Source of the DNA: an uncultured Porphyromonas sp.
Lineage (GTDB): Bacteria > Bacteroidota > Bacteroidia > Bacteroidales > Porphyromonadaceae
DNA length: 31,288 nt
NCBI GenBank assembly: GCA_905372565.1
Contig: CAJPPK010000019.1
Location: 1 to 31,288, forward strand
Reading direction: 5' to 3'
This document shows positions 13,853 through 24,300 of this stretch, piece by piece (the stretch's first letter is position 1; every line of letters begins with the position of its first letter). The notes below the pieces were generated by a model. It was not told the DNA's origin, ran no database searches, and saw only the letters and a program-made list of their open reading frames with translations. Both the position numbers and the translations under genes were made by a program.

Positions 13853-15376
13853 CTAGCCTCTACGCAGGATATAGTGATTGACTAAGCCCCACACATAGCT
13901 GACATCCTTAGGAGCAAAGATCCACCCTAGTGCCAAATACGACAAGCTCATCGTAATCCCCCCCAAAGCCAAACGAAGGAGGTCTCCTAGGCCTGCAAAG
14001 AGATAGGTATCTGCCAGCCACAAGATCGCTCCACTAGCGAGGCTCATGAGCGCAAAGGGGAAGAGCTCCGAGAGCTGCTGCTTCAGCGTATAGTTGATCA
14101 GCCTACCTGAATAGTAGCTATTGACAAAGAGATAAATCACTTGCGAGATAGCCATACTCCAGAGAAGACCATAAATCCCATAGAAGAGCCCTATAGCGAG
14201 AGCTATGACCCCAATGATCTTACGCACGACATCAAGACGAAGATATAGATCACTGCGTCCGGTGACTTGGAGCAGATTGATATTATAGGAGTTAATAGGG
14301 AAAAGAATACCGTAAATACAGAGCACCTGGAAGTAAGGAGCAGCCTCCATCCACTTATCTCCATAGAAGAAGTGGTAGAACGGATGAGCTAGCACCACTA
14401 GACTAACCATGATCGGGGTAGATAGCTGGAAGAGAAGACGCATGACCCGCTGGTAACCTGAGCGCAGACGATCAGGATCATTCTGTACACGTACCAGCAC
14501 TGGAGTAGTCACCTTCGTGATCGGATCAGCTAATGCAGATACGGGTACCTGTTGTAGTGCATTCGCATTACCATAGAGACCCTGCGTACGCATATCGAAG
14601 TAACGCCCAATAAGGATAGTCGTCAAGTTATTGTAGAGAGAATTCAAGATCCCCACCACGACCAGTCGAGAGCCATAAGCAAAATGACGCTTCAGTCGCT
14701 CCTTGACAAATAGGAGCTTGGGATGCCAATGAACGATGAACCAGAGCATCACATTTCGTGCTACGGCTTGCGTCAGCGTCATTCCTACAAGCGCCCAGTA
14801 CTTGTAGCCCAAATAGGCCATCCCAATCCCCACCAGAGCGGAGATAATCGAGGAGATCATCTGGATATATAGCTCTTGACGGAAGAACATCTGTCGATAT
14901 ATCAAGATACCATGGATACCTCCTAGGGAATTGATCACTAGACTCAGCATCATCACTCGCAGGACAGGAGTCAAGACAGGATTACGGAAATAATCCGCGA
15001 CAAAAGGAGCTATAAGGAAGAAGATGAAGTAAAGCACAATACTCATCCCTACGTTGTAATAGAAGACCGTAGAGAGGTCGGCATCATCCACCTTATGCGA
15101 GCGAGCAAGGGAGCTACCAAAGCCAACATCCGCTAGCTGAGTAGCTATGGCCATAAAGATCCCCAGAGTAGCGATAATTCCAAAGTCTTCGGGGATCAGG
15201 AGACGAGCCAAAGCGAGATTGACCCCAAAGGACATCACACGACCAAAGATCTGCTGAATCGTTGCCCAGCCAAAGCTAGACACTGTCTTCGCTTTAAGCT
15301 CGTGAGGATCATCCGTGAGCTGACCGATAGCTTCTAACTCGGGTTCCTGCTGCTGAGACCCTTCTATTTCTGACAT
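13853..15376 (-). CDS. Polysaccharide flippase (Wzx/WzxC-like)
   Basis: A 507-aa polytopic inner-membrane protein of the polysaccharide biosynthesis/MOP exporter superfamily, which flips lipid-linked oligosaccharides across the inner membrane. After a 35-residue acidic cytoplasmic tail come about 14 hydrophobic helices. The family's N-terminal block is clear (SSFGWATIQQIFGRVMSFGV, then LALARLLIPEDFGIIAT), as are VGFGSSLARS and the YGNANALQQVP segment near 270. It is the last gene of the minus-strand operon, 20 nt after the YigZ-type gene, with a strong terminator directly behind. Likely role: O-antigen, capsule or other surface glycan export. No glycosyltransferases lie next to it, so its substrate locus must be elsewhere. 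Confidence 0.9.
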   Translation of the reverse strand: MSEIEGSQQQEPELEAIGQLTDDPHELKAKTVSSFGWATIQQIFGRVMSFGVNLALARLLIPEDFGIIATLGIFMAIATQLADVGFGSSLARSHKVDDADLSTVFYYNVGMSIVLYFIFFLIAPFVADYFRNPVLTPVLRVMMLSLVINSLGGIHGILIYRQMFFRQELYIQMISSIISALVGIGMAYLGYKYWALVGMTLTQAVARNVMLWFIVHWHPKLLFVKERLKRHFAYGSRLVVVGILNSLYNNLTTILIGRYFDMRTQGLYGNANALQQVPVSALADPITKVTTPVLVRVQNDPDRLRSGYQRVMRLLFQLSTPIMVSLVVLAHPFYHFFYGDKWMEAAPYFQVLCIYGILFPINSYNINLLQVTGRSDLYLRLDVVRKIIGVIALAIGLFYGIYGLLWSMAISQVIYLFVNSYYSGRLINYTLKQQLSELFPFALMSLASGAILWLADTYLFAGLGDLLRLALGGITMSLSYLALGWIFAPKDVSYVWGLVNHYILRRG

Positions 15377-15396
15377 AAGGAGAGGAGAAGTTTAAT

Positions 15397-16017
15397 TTAG
15401 AGTTGTTTGGCAGTGACACCATAGAGACGATCGAGACGAGAATGAAGCTCACCTGCTCGCCCTAAACGAATCTGTAGGATGAGACTACAAGTCTCCCGAA
15501 AATCTTGAGCTAGGATCGTAGCCTCCATTTCTTTCACTTGGCGCATAACGATCCCCATAAGATCATAGTTGAAGGAGACCTCAAAGCGAGCCTCCAGAAC
15601 GCACTCTCTGCGTTCGGCATGAGCAAGAGCTTCGAGCGTAGCTTCTCGGTAGGCTTCGATCAGGCCACTCGTACCTAGCTTCACTCCACCAAAGTAGCGA
15701 ACGACTAATACGATGACCTCGGTAAGCTCCTGTGACTGTAGTATCCCCAGAATAGGCTTGCCTGCAGTACCAGAGGGCTCACCATCATCGTTAGAGCGAT
15801 AGAGATCACCTGCAGGCCCTAGGCGATAGGCCCAGCAAACATGACGAGCATCGTAGTACTTCGCCCGCACCTCGGAGACATAGGCTAAGGCCTCTTCCTC
15901 CGTAGTGACTGGGTAAGCAAAGGCAAGGAACTTACTGCGCTTCTCTGAGAAGATCCCTTCTGCAGGCCCGGCAAGTGTCCAATAGCTATCTTTCGTCTGT
16001 TCTTCTGCTAGAGACAT
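15397..16017 (-). CDS. YigZ/IMPACT (UPF0029) family protein
   Basis: A 206-aa protein of the YigZ/IMPACT family. The N-terminal domain carries the family's signature: SKFLAFAYPV, then ARHVCWAYRLG, NDDGEPSGTAGKPIL and VVRYFGGVKLGTSGLIEAY at ~110-130. The C-terminal part (~140-206) matches the ferredoxin-like domain fused in bacterial members. The biochemical role is not settled; links to translation and ribosome function are proposed for the family. It begins 9 nt after the dapA stop and is part of the glnS-to-flippase operon. Confidence 0.92.
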   Translation of the reverse strand: MSLAEEQTKDSYWTLAGPAEGIFSEKRSKFLAFAYPVTTEEEALAYVSEVRAKYYDARHVCWAYRLGPAGDLYRSNDDGEPSGTAGKPILGILQSQELTEVIVLVVRYFGGVKLGTSGLIEAYREATLEALAHAERRECVLEARFEVSFNYDLMGIVMRQVKEMEATILAQDFRETCSLILQIRLGRAGELHSRLDRLYGVTAKQL

Positions 16018-16026
16018 CAGTAAAGT

Positions 16027-16947
16027 CTACAAAGTGCCCCAATGAGCTAGCGTATGATCTAGCTCCTTACGAGTCTGATCTAAACGCTCTACAAGCTCTG
16101 AAGAAGCAGGTACAAGGGGAAGACGCAGAGTCTGACTATCGATCAGGCGCATCAACCAAAGTAGTGCCTTGATCCCAACAGGGTTTCCCTCCTGGAAGAG
16201 CTGGGCATTGATCTGACGCAAGGCTGTCTGAAGCATGTCAGCTTCATTGACATGGCCATCCATCGCAAGGTGTGTCAGACGAGAGGCAGCCTGAGGATAG
16301 GCATTACCAAGGACAGAGATGACACCCTCGGCTCCATTCTGGATAAATGGCACCGTGAGGCTATCATCTCCCGATAGGACAACAAAGCCTTCGGGGAGAT
16401 CACCTGCTGTGATCTGACTAGCCTGCTGAGGGAAGCCCGAAGCCTCCTTGATCCCGATGATATTATCACACGTTTGAGCCAAACGGATCACCGTATCAGG
16501 AGTCATATTGACTCCGACACGACCAGGCACATTATAAAGAATCAAGGGAAGAGAGCTATGTGTAGCCAGCGTCTTGAAATGCTGATACATACCCTCCTGC
16601 GAAGGCTTATTATAGTAGGGCACCACCGAGAGCACCCCTGATAGGCCTCTTGTATCTAGCTCTCGGAGACGGTTAGCCGTCTCACGAGTATCATTCCCTC
16701 CCAGCCCGATCATCAGAGGACAGCGCCCATCGACCTGATCAACGACATGGCGAGTCACTTGGTTTCGCTCCTCCCTGGTCAAGCAGGGAGATTCGCCCGT
16801 AGTACCATGGATGACGATGAAGTCCGTAGCTTGTCCACGAAGTAGATGCTCCAGGAGACGCTCGAGACTTTTATAATCGACCTCATTAGCTTCGGTAAAG
16901 GGGGTGACAAGAGCCACGCCCATACCACGAAAGGGATGTTGAGACAT
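16027..16947 (-). CDS. dapA: 4-hydroxy-tetrahydrodipicolinate synthase
   Basis: Condenses pyruvate with aspartate semialdehyde, the first step of diaminopimelate and lysine synthesis. The chosen ATG (16945-16947) gives 306 aa beginning MSQHPFRGMGVALVTPF, the usual start of the family; a 14-residue longer reading adds nothing conserved. Visible catalytic elements: TTGES (Thr49/Thr50), Tyr112 of YYNKPSQEG, Tyr138 of YNVPGR and the Schiff-base Lys167 in GIKEASG. The feedback lysine-binding region cannot be judged by eye. The gene lies between a FAD oxidoreductase gene (48-nt gap) and the YigZ-type gene (9-nt gap). Diaminopimelate for peptidoglycan is the likely main product. Confidence 0.95.
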   Translation of the reverse strand: MSQHPFRGMGVALVTPFTEANEVDYKSLERLLEHLLRGQATDFIVIHGTTGESPCLTREERNQVTRHVVDQVDGRCPLMIGLGGNDTRETANRLRELDTRGLSGVLSVVPYYNKPSQEGMYQHFKTLATHSSLPLILYNVPGRVGVNMTPDTVIRLAQTCDNIIGIKEASGFPQQASQITAGDLPEGFVVLSGDDSLTVPFIQNGAEGVISVLGNAYPQAASRLTHLAMDGHVNEADMLQTALRQINAQLFQEGNPVGIKALLWLMRLIDSQTLRLPLVPASSELVERLDQTRKELDHTLAHWGTL

Positions 16948-16995
16948 AGTGAGCTGTACTAGTAGTGTAACTGGGGAAGCCCCATACAAAGTTAG

Positions 16996-18576
16996 CTATT
17001 TTGCTCTTTGATAGCGAGGTGCGAGAGCAGAGGCTACATTCTCTCCATCAATAGCTGCGGAGACGATCCCTCCTGCGAATCCAGCACCCTCACCTGCTGG
17101 GTAGAGCCCCACAAGGATAGGATGGGCATAGTCCTCTCTACCTCGGGGAATACGAACAGGTGATGAGGTGCGACTCTCCAAGGCAATGAGCTGTGCTTCC
17201 TCCGTGATAAACCCTCGTGTCGACCGATCAAAGGCTTGGAAGCCTCCAGCTAAGCGCTTCGTGATGAAGTCAGGCATCCATTCGTGAAGCTCACTCGAGG
17301 TCAAGCCCAGACTATAGGATGTAGACGGCAGGGAGGAAGAGAGGCGTCTATTGAGAAAGTCCGTCATCCGCTGTGCTGGAGCCTTCAAAGAGCAGTTAGC
17401 AGCACGATAGCTCCTACGCTCTAGTTCCTCACACCAGTGCATCAGCGCTAATGGTGAGGAAAGATCCTCGACTGAGATCCCCGTCTGAGGGATATCCTCC
17501 GGATGAAGCTCTACGACCATACCGGAGTTTGCCCAACGAGAGCCCCGGTTGGCAGGAGACATCCCATTGACTACGGTCTCTTCGTGTGCTGTAGAGGCAG
17601 GCACGATGAATCCACCGGGACACATGCAGAAGCTATAGACACCACGCCCCTCGACCTGTGCCTTATAGACATACTCCGCAGCTGGGAGATACTTGCCTCG
17701 ACCTTCGGGACTATGGTAGCGAAGCTGGTCAATCAGTGCTTGAGGGTGCTCTAGGCGTACCCCCACAGCGATGGGCTTAGCTTCTACCAAGATCCCCGCA
17801 TGATGTAGATAGCGGTAGACATCTCGGGCCGAGTGTCCCGTAGCGAGGATTACGGGGCCTAGATAGACCTCACCTGTATGAGCTATCGCCCCACGTACCT
17901 GACCGCCCTCGATGAGTAGCTCAGTCATGCGTGTCGCGAAGTGTACTTCACCTCCCGATGCGAGGATCTGCTCTCTCATCCGTCGGATGATCACGGGGAG
18001 CTTATCGGTGCCGATATGTGGATGGGCATCGACCAAGATCTTCGGGTCTGCTCCGAAGCGACAGAAGACACGCAGGATCTTCTCTACACTCCCCCGCTTC
18101 TTGCTTCGGGTATAGAGCTTCCCATCAGAGAAAGCTCCTGCACCACCCTCTCCATAGCTATAGTTAGACTCCGGATCTAGGATCCCTGTACGCTCTAGCT
18201 GTGCCAAGTCTCGACGTCGCTGCGTCACCTCTTGACCTCGCTCTAGGATGATCGGCCGAAGCCCTAGCTCAATGAGACGAAGGGCGGCAAAGAGACCGCA
18301 GGGACCTGCCCCCACGACCACCACCGAGGGGGCACTAGAGACGTCTGAGTAGACGAGATCAGAGAAGTCATCCTCTGCGGGCATCTCCCCATCCAGATAG
18401 ACATCTAGCGAGAGATTGACTAAGACTTTACGCTGGCGTGCATCGATATTACGTCGGCGGATCTGGATCGAGCTAATCTCGTCGACGGGAAGACTTAGTT
18501 CACGTGCCACAGCAGCCCGAAGGAGAGCATCGGTAGCTGCCTGCTGAGGTGTGAGGGTGAGGCTCAGGGTCGTCAC
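16996..18576 (-). CDS. FAD-dependent oxidoreductase
   Basis: A 526-aa flavoprotein of the large NAD(P)/FAD-dependent dehydrogenase group often annotated as an uncharacterised FAD-dependent dehydrogenase. An N-terminal ~80-residue alpha/beta domain (IRRRNIDARQRKVLVNLSLDV) precedes the dinucleotide fold VVVVGAGPCGLFAALR with GAGPCG at 89-94. The ERG acidic residue ending the second strand follows. Other conserved parts are SYGEGGAGAFSDGKLYTRSK, FCMCPGGFIVPA and, near the end, LYPAGEGAGFAGGIVSAAIDG, which closes the FAD site. Substrate unknown. It starts 6 nt after the DedA-like gene, so it is part of the operon. Confidence 0.88.
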   Translation of the reverse strand: MTTLSLTLTPQQAATDALLRAAVARELSLPVDEISSIQIRRRNIDARQRKVLVNLSLDVYLDGEMPAEDDFSDLVYSDVSSAPSVVVVGAGPCGLFAALRLIELGLRPIILERGQEVTQRRRDLAQLERTGILDPESNYSYGEGGAGAFSDGKLYTRSKKRGSVEKILRVFCRFGADPKILVDAHPHIGTDKLPVIIRRMREQILASGGEVHFATRMTELLIEGGQVRGAIAHTGEVYLGPVILATGHSARDVYRYLHHAGILVEAKPIAVGVRLEHPQALIDQLRYHSPEGRGKYLPAAEYVYKAQVEGRGVYSFCMCPGGFIVPASTAHEETVVNGMSPANRGSRWANSGMVVELHPEDIPQTGISVEDLSSPLALMHWCEELERRSYRAANCSLKAPAQRMTDFLNRRLSSSLPSTSYSLGLTSSELHEWMPDFITKRLAGGFQAFDRSTRGFITEEAQLIALESRTSSPVRIPRGREDYAHPILVGLYPAGEGAGFAGGIVSAAIDGENVASALAPRYQRAK

Positions 18577-18582
18577 GGTCGT

Positions 18583-19212
18583 CTACTTCTTACGGCGATG
18601 AAGGAGATAGTAGGCTAGTCCTCCCACGACGAGTACGGCTACGATCCCAAGACCGATAGCCGAGCTGTAGCTCTTGATCGTCTCAGCGAAGAGCTCAGGG
18701 GGTACCGTCTTACCGATGAACCAGCCTAGGAGGGCAAGGACGACATTCCATGCTCCTGCCCCGATGGTCGTATAGAGCAGGAAGCGACCCACGGGCATAC
18801 CCGACAGGCCTGCTGGGATCGAGATCAGCTGACGGATACCAGGAACAAGGCGCCCCACGAGAGTCGAAGTCACTCCATTCTTGACGAAGTAGCCCTCGGC
18901 CTTCTCCACCTTCTCAGGAGAGAGTAGGCATAGGCGACCGAGTCGGGAGGCCGCGAACTTATACACGATCGGGCGTCCAAGGTACTTCGCTAGGTAATAG
19001 TTCACCAGCGCACCGATGTCCGATCCAATGGTAGCGAAGAGAACGACGAGGAAGAGATCCATCTCACCCGTAGCTGCCTTATAAGCCGCAGGTGGTACGA
19101 CGACCTCCGAGGGGAAAGGGATGAAGGACGATTCGATCGCCATCAGCACCGCCACCCAGAAGTAGTTCAGATGATGGAGGATATCTTGGATGAAACCAAA
19201 GGACTCAAGCAT
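18583..19212 (-). CDS. DedA-family membrane protein
   Basis: A 209-aa inner-membrane protein of the DedA/SNARE-associated family, whose bacterial members transport undecaprenyl phosphate or other lipids across the membrane. The family's amphipathic entry motif ESSFIPFPSEVVVPPAAY lies at ~27-44, and the second one (GRLVPGIRQLISIPAGLSGM) near 120-140. Four to five membrane segments are visible and a basic tail ends HRRKK. It is 52 nt after glnS and 6 nt before the FAD oxidoreductase. Lipid-carrier recycling would fit with a flippase at the end of the same operon. Confidence 0.9.
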   Translation of the reverse strand: MLESFGFIQDILHHLNYFWVAVLMAIESSFIPFPSEVVVPPAAYKAATGEMDLFLVVLFATIGSDIGALVNYYLAKYLGRPIVYKFAASRLGRLCLLSPEKVEKAEGYFVKNGVTSTLVGRLVPGIRQLISIPAGLSGMPVGRFLLYTTIGAGAWNVVLALLGWFIGKTVPPELFAETIKSYSSAIGLGIVAVLVVGGLAYYLLHRRKK

Positions 19213-19264
19213 ACCTTATACAATTAGATCTATGGAGTATTACTAGGAGAGGCAGAAGAAGGAA

Positions 19265-20998
19265 CTACTTGTTCACCTTCTTCCAAGTATCCTTGAGTGA
19301 TACCGTACGATTGAAGACGAGATGCCCAGGACGACTGTCGGGGTCGACACAGAAGTAGCCGACACGCTGGAACTGGTAGTACTCTCCGAGCTTAGCTCCT
19401 GCGAGGAAGGGCTCGATACGTGCATGCTGGACGACCTGAAGAGACTCGGGGTTCAGTAGCTCTGCTAGCTCCTTATCCTTCGCAGCCTCTGCGGGATTCT
19501 CATCGAGGAATAGACGATCGTACAGACGCACCTCTGCCTCGACACTGTCGGAGGCAGATACCCAGTGGATCGTACCCTTGACCTTACGGTTACTTTCGGG
19601 GCGACCACTCAGGGTCTCGGGGTCGTACTCGGCGTACACCTCGACTACATTCCCAGACTCATCCTTCTTACATCCCGTACAGCGGACGATGTAGGCACTC
19701 TTCAGACGCACCTCTTGTCCTGGAGTCATACGGAAGTACTTCTTCGGAGCATCCTCTATGAAGTCTTCACGCTCGATGTAGAGCTCACGGGAGAAGTTGA
19801 TCACGTGGCTATCAGACTCAGGATCCTCGGGGTTGTTGAGGAAGCTCATGGCTTCGGTCTGACCCTCGGGGTAGTTCGTGATCACGAGCTTCACCGGATC
19901 CAGCACGGCAGAGCCTCGCAGAGCATGGCGATTGAGATCCTCGCGTACGGCATGCTCTAGCAGCGCCATATCGATGATCCCATCGTACTTCGTATATCCG
20001 ATCTTATCGATGAAGCTACGGATCGACTCGGGCGTATAGCCTCGGCGACGCAGACCACATACGGTAGGCATACGGGGGTCATCCCAGCCACTCACATGTC
20101 CCTCCTGTACGAGCTGGAGAAGCTTGCGCTTACTCATCATCGTGTAGGTCAGGTTCAGACGATTGAATTCATACTGTCTAGGACGATAGGGACCATCCTG
20201 TCCTGGCTCTACCTGCTTGAGCAGATCGATGAAGTAGTCATAGAGTGGGCGGTGTACGACGAACTCTAGGGTACAGATCGAGTGGGTCACCCCCTCGAAG
20301 TAGTCGCTCTGTCCATGGGCGAAGTCATACATCGGATAGACGTTCCACTTCGTCCCCGTGCGATGATGGGGCACCTTGATGATACGATAGATGATCGGAT
20401 CACGGAAGTGCATATTGGGTGACGCCATATCGATCTTCGCACGAAGGATCATAGCCCCCTCGGGGAATTCCCCTGCATTCATCCGGCGGAAGAGGTCTAG
20501 GCTCTCCTCGGCTGGACGATCACGATAGGGGCTAGCGATCCCTGGTGTCGTAGGAGTCCCCTTCTGCTGAGCGATCTCCTCGGCCGTCTGCTCATCGACA
20601 TAGGCATGGCCTGCTAGGATCAGCTCCTCCGCAAAGCGATACAGACGCTCGAAGTAATCTGAGGCGTAGTAAATATCTCCCCAATGGAAGCCCAGCCACT
20701 CGATATCCTCGCGGATCGCATCGACATACTCGACATCCTCCTTCGTGGGATTCGTGTCATCGAAGCGGAGGTTACAGACACCGCCATACTTCTGTGCGAT
20801 ACCGAAGTCCATGCAGATAGCCTTGGCATGGCCGATATGGAGATAGCCATTAGGCTCTGGCGGGAAGCGTGTTTGGATACGACCGTCATGCTTACCTTCA
20901 CGCAGGTCGTTCTCTACGATCTGCTCGATGAAGTTCAAGCTCTTCTTTTCCTCCTCTGCGGAGGGAGTTACCTCGGGGGTATGGGGGAGGTTGGACAT
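19265..20998 (-). CDS. glnS: Glutaminyl-tRNA synthetase
   Basis: A 577-aa class I synthetase that charges tRNA-Gln directly with glutamine. Visible motifs: PPEPNGYLHIGHAKAI with HIGH at 54-57, the NLRFDDTNPTKE segment at ~76-87, and MSKRK at 288-292. The catalytic core is followed by the two anticodon-binding beta-barrels (~340-560). Length is normal and the start at 20998 gives the common short acidic N-terminal extension. A TATCTTTG element lies 53 nt upstream. It is the probable first gene of a six-gene operon running to the flippase. Having glnS, the organism does not depend on the Glu-to-Gln amidotransferase route for this tRNA. Confidence 0.96.
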   Translation of the reverse strand: MSNLPHTPEVTPSAEEEKKSLNFIEQIVENDLREGKHDGRIQTRFPPEPNGYLHIGHAKAICMDFGIAQKYGGVCNLRFDDTNPTKEDVEYVDAIREDIEWLGFHWGDIYYASDYFERLYRFAEELILAGHAYVDEQTAEEIAQQKGTPTTPGIASPYRDRPAEESLDLFRRMNAGEFPEGAMILRAKIDMASPNMHFRDPIIYRIIKVPHHRTGTKWNVYPMYDFAHGQSDYFEGVTHSICTLEFVVHRPLYDYFIDLLKQVEPGQDGPYRPRQYEFNRLNLTYTMMSKRKLLQLVQEGHVSGWDDPRMPTVCGLRRRGYTPESIRSFIDKIGYTKYDGIIDMALLEHAVREDLNRHALRGSAVLDPVKLVITNYPEGQTEAMSFLNNPEDPESDSHVINFSRELYIEREDFIEDAPKKYFRMTPGQEVRLKSAYIVRCTGCKKDESGNVVEVYAEYDPETLSGRPESNRKVKGTIHWVSASDSVEAEVRLYDRLFLDENPAEAAKDKELAELLNPESLQVVQHARIEPFLAGAKLGEYYQFQRVGYFCVDPDSRPGHLVFNRTVSLKDTWKKVNK

Positions 20999-21050
20999 GT
21001 GTCTATACTTTTTCGGGAAAGAGTATTCCTAGTTACTTATTTTATTCCTG

Positions 21051-21058
21051 CAAAGATA
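21051..21058 (-). promoter_or_regulatory. Possible -7 element of the glnS operon
   Basis: Minus-strand TATCTTTG matches TAnnTTTG, 53 nt upstream of the glnS ATG. No good TTTG is seen 19-21 nt further upstream. Confidence 0.45.
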
Positions 21059-21205
21059 CCGAATTCTCTTGTTTAGGGCTTATCCTGCAGCGAGAGTCAC
21101 ACGATCGACACCGACGAAAGGAAGAGAGCGAGCAATTAGGCTGATCCTCCTCATCCGTACTGATAGAGCTAAGTCAAAGGAGGAGGAACTATGGCGCGCC
21201 TTCAG
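21059..21205. other. Intergenic, nothing recognised
   Basis: This stretch between the glnS -7 element and the minisatellite shows no gene and no clear hairpin. Confidence 0.4.
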
Positions 21206-21297
21206 TTAGGTATATTCCGACCCAGCGATTAGGTATATTGTGACTATAGGATTAGGTATATAGTGATCCATCGGTTAGGTATATCGTGACGAATCGA
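21206..21297 (-). repeat. 23-bp-period minisatellite, locus 2
   Basis: TTAGGTATAT starts at 21206, 21229, 21252 and 21275, an exact 23-bp period, with GTGA following three of the four. Read on the minus strand the unit is TCAC-N-ATATACCTAA, the same as the array at 5225-5431, which is 16 kb away. It lies between the glnS promoter region and the 3' end of sov, outside any gene. Confidence 0.9.
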
Positions 21298-21316
21298 CAC
21301 CCTAGATCTAGAGCGA

Positions 21317-21351
21317 GCATGCCCGACAAGACGAATCCAACTCGGACATGC
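21317..21351 (-). terminator. Weak hairpin after sov
   Basis: A 10-bp stem with one mismatch (21317-21326 with 21342-21351) lies about 45 bp past the sov stop codon. No U-tract follows, so termination is uncertain. Confidence 0.35.
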
Positions 21352-21393
21352 CAAGCTCCCTCTGGCTGGGAAGCATGAGGACGAACGAACAGT

Positions 21394-24300
21394 CTAGTTC
21401 ATCAAGCTGATGCGGAGCGACACCCCAAAGGACGAGGTCGCCATGGGGTAAGCATAGGTACTTACCAAGGGGCGCTGACGGCTGTAGTCATAGTAGACCT
21501 TCAGCCCCAGCAGACGGCTCAAGTCGTAGTCGAGCGTCACACGCAGGCGATGCTCTAGCTGGCCTGCGGTCGCCTCAGCAGTACCGGTCTGGATCGAGCG
21601 AATCAGTGTCGCCGTATTGCGCAGGCTATAGTCCGTGCGGAGGGTGAGCCCCTTGGGCGAAGAGACCACCCCCTTCTTGGCCTGCTCCGCACGCTGGCGA
21701 GAGCGTCTACCTCCCCTAGGACGTGGTCGGAAGAGCTGAGTAAGGTCAGCGACCTTGTAGCTTAGCCCGACATTAACCTCCTTAGTCATCGATTCGATCA
21801 GACTATAAGCAGCTAGATTCAGTACGCGCCCTCGGCTCTCTCGCCACTGCGCTGTCATCCCGATACCGCTATGCCAGGTCATATCAATACCGATGAGGGG
21901 ATAGAAGCTCTCTTGGAAAGCTACCGAGGTGAAGTCATAGGCATAGCTAGCCTCAGAGCTGAGTGCACCCGATCCATCCAAGGCCTGCCGACGGATCATC
22001 CCCAAGCCATCGGGATCAGCCCCCGACCAACCTGCGAAGGAGGAGAAGCTCCCTACAGTATAGATCCCCCGATAAGCGTGCCTTAGGGAGACCGAGCGGA
22101 AGTACTTCTTGAGCCACTCCCAGCGAGATAGCCCTGTGTAGGTCAGGGACCAGTTGGGCAGGACAGAGCTAAGCGAGGGGAGGGAAGAGAGCGATACGCC
22201 CCTTGCCCCTCCGCTACGCATATAGACGGCACGGAAGGCGGGGATCATCAGTGCCGAGGACTGCGGACTGAGCGTGGATGCCCCTACCAGACCCAGCTCT
22301 CGCCAACGCTGAGCAATAGTACTTCGAGCAAGCAGAAACTCATCGAAGGCCTTCGATGGATAGCCTGACTCTGCACGCAGAGGGGCAAAGAACCCTCGTA
22401 GCCCCACCCCCGTCATCGTGAAGTCCCCACCATAGAGTCTCGGATGCCCAGCCTGCATGTACTGCACATCGGTACGATCCGTCCGACTATGATTAGCCGT
22501 TAGGGTAATGGTGAGATCTCTCCACGGCTGGAGTGTAGCCCGCACATCGAGCGTACGGGTTCGGGTAAAGACGCCCGCCCTCGCTCGCTCAGGATCCATC
22601 AGCAGGGCTCCTTCGTCAGCAAGCTTATCTATCCATCCGACATCCGTGAGCCCTAGAGAGAAGGGGATCCCAGGGGAGAGACTACTCCCTAGATGCCCTT
22701 GACCTCCTGCCCAACCGATCGAGGGGAGAAAGCCCGAGAGTAGGGTCTGACGTGTCGAGCGGTAAGAGAGCTGTACCTCCTTGGCCGACATCAGCGTATA
22801 AACTAAGCGATCAAGCAAGCTATGGAAGAAGCCCTCCTCCTCTTCCCCCCGAGAGCGTCCTTTCGCCTTAGAGGTGCTAGGCGAAGGGCTACTAGCATAG
22901 CGCTTCTCTAGCTTAGCGAGATAGGGCACCTTCGCATAGAGCTGACGGAGCTGTATAGCGGACGAGAGATCCAAGTTCCCTTGGCTCGACAGCTGGTGTG
23001 CTAGGGGCTGTGCGGGATCAGCAAGCCTAGCCCCTCGATCCCATGTATAGGCACTGGTATAGGCTAGCTGAGCAGAGACGAAGGAGAGTGGCTTGATCTG
23101 GCTCGTGGGAAGCTGGTAGGTTAGAGACACCTGCTGCCCATAGTGCTGTGGAGTCCCTCCCTGGCGAATGCTCTGCATGACGGAGTCCTGCCACGCTACC
23201 CAGCCATCCGGATTGAGCCGGCGGTTGACTTGCTCATGGGGCTCCTCGATACGAGCATCTGTACCAGCAGAGAGCGTTAGGGAGAGCGTGGGGATGGGTG
23301 TCCACGCCAGCTCGAGACGCCTATTCCAGAGGAACTGCTGAGCGAAGGTAGCAGGGAGGGCATTCAGTCTACCCTCTTCCTGCGGACGTAGCTGCTCCTC
23401 TTCATAGTTGCGAAGCATCGTAGTCTCTAGGCGCAGTCGTGAGGGCCAGAGGGTCAAGCTATATTGGCGCAGGAAGTCCGCCCACGGGCTCTCTCCGGAG
23501 AGCTTCGCAAAGGGACGAACAGGACGCCACGTAGGCGAGAAGTCGTAGCTGACATTCCCCTGCCAGTTCAGACGTCGTCGGTAGTCTAGCGTAGGGCTTG
23601 ATTCCTCAGAGAGACTACGTGAGTAGGAGAAGGAGACGTTAGCGGGATCATAGGGCATAGGCTCCTTCGATCGGATACCAAGATTGACACCGGTGAGGGC
23701 AAGACCTTCATTTCGGCGGTGCGTGATACTTCGCTTCTCTAGGGCTTTCTGCTCTGTCTTAGGGAGCTCACGGAGGGCATCCTTGAAGTGGACATCCTCG
23801 TCGGTAGGTAGGTAGTCAGGGCGCTCTTCGTCCTCACTGAGCGAGTAGTAAAGGGGGATAGAGAGCTTTGCCTTCGGGGGGAAGAGTCGCCCTAAATCCG
23901 TCTGCGTATTGAGATAGATCTGAGAGCGTGAGGCGAGTGTACGGGCAGCCAGTGGCGCATCGATCGCACCAAAGCCCGCCGAGGTATACTGCCCACGGAG
24001 GTTTACCGATCCGAGGGAACTGAGCTGAAGAGCCAGCTGTGCATTCCCTGCCCAGCCAGCCTCCTCATGATAGTCACCTAGCCGTAGCTCATTGATCCAC
24101 ACCTCGACACTGCGAGTCATCCCCGAGGCATTGCGCACCCCGATCATCAAGGTGCGGATGTGCGAGAGCGAAGGGGAGCCTAGGACGGTCAGCCTACGTG
24201 TGGGATCGTTCGTCTCCTGCTGAGTATAGCGCTGATAGAGAGAGGCTCCTCCCCCACCTCGTGTGAGGAGCGCATTGCGCTGACGCTTGAGCTCCACGAG

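Noticed and set aside
19565..19960. 131-codon plus-strand frame
   Set aside because: It is antisense to glnS and has no recognisable motif.
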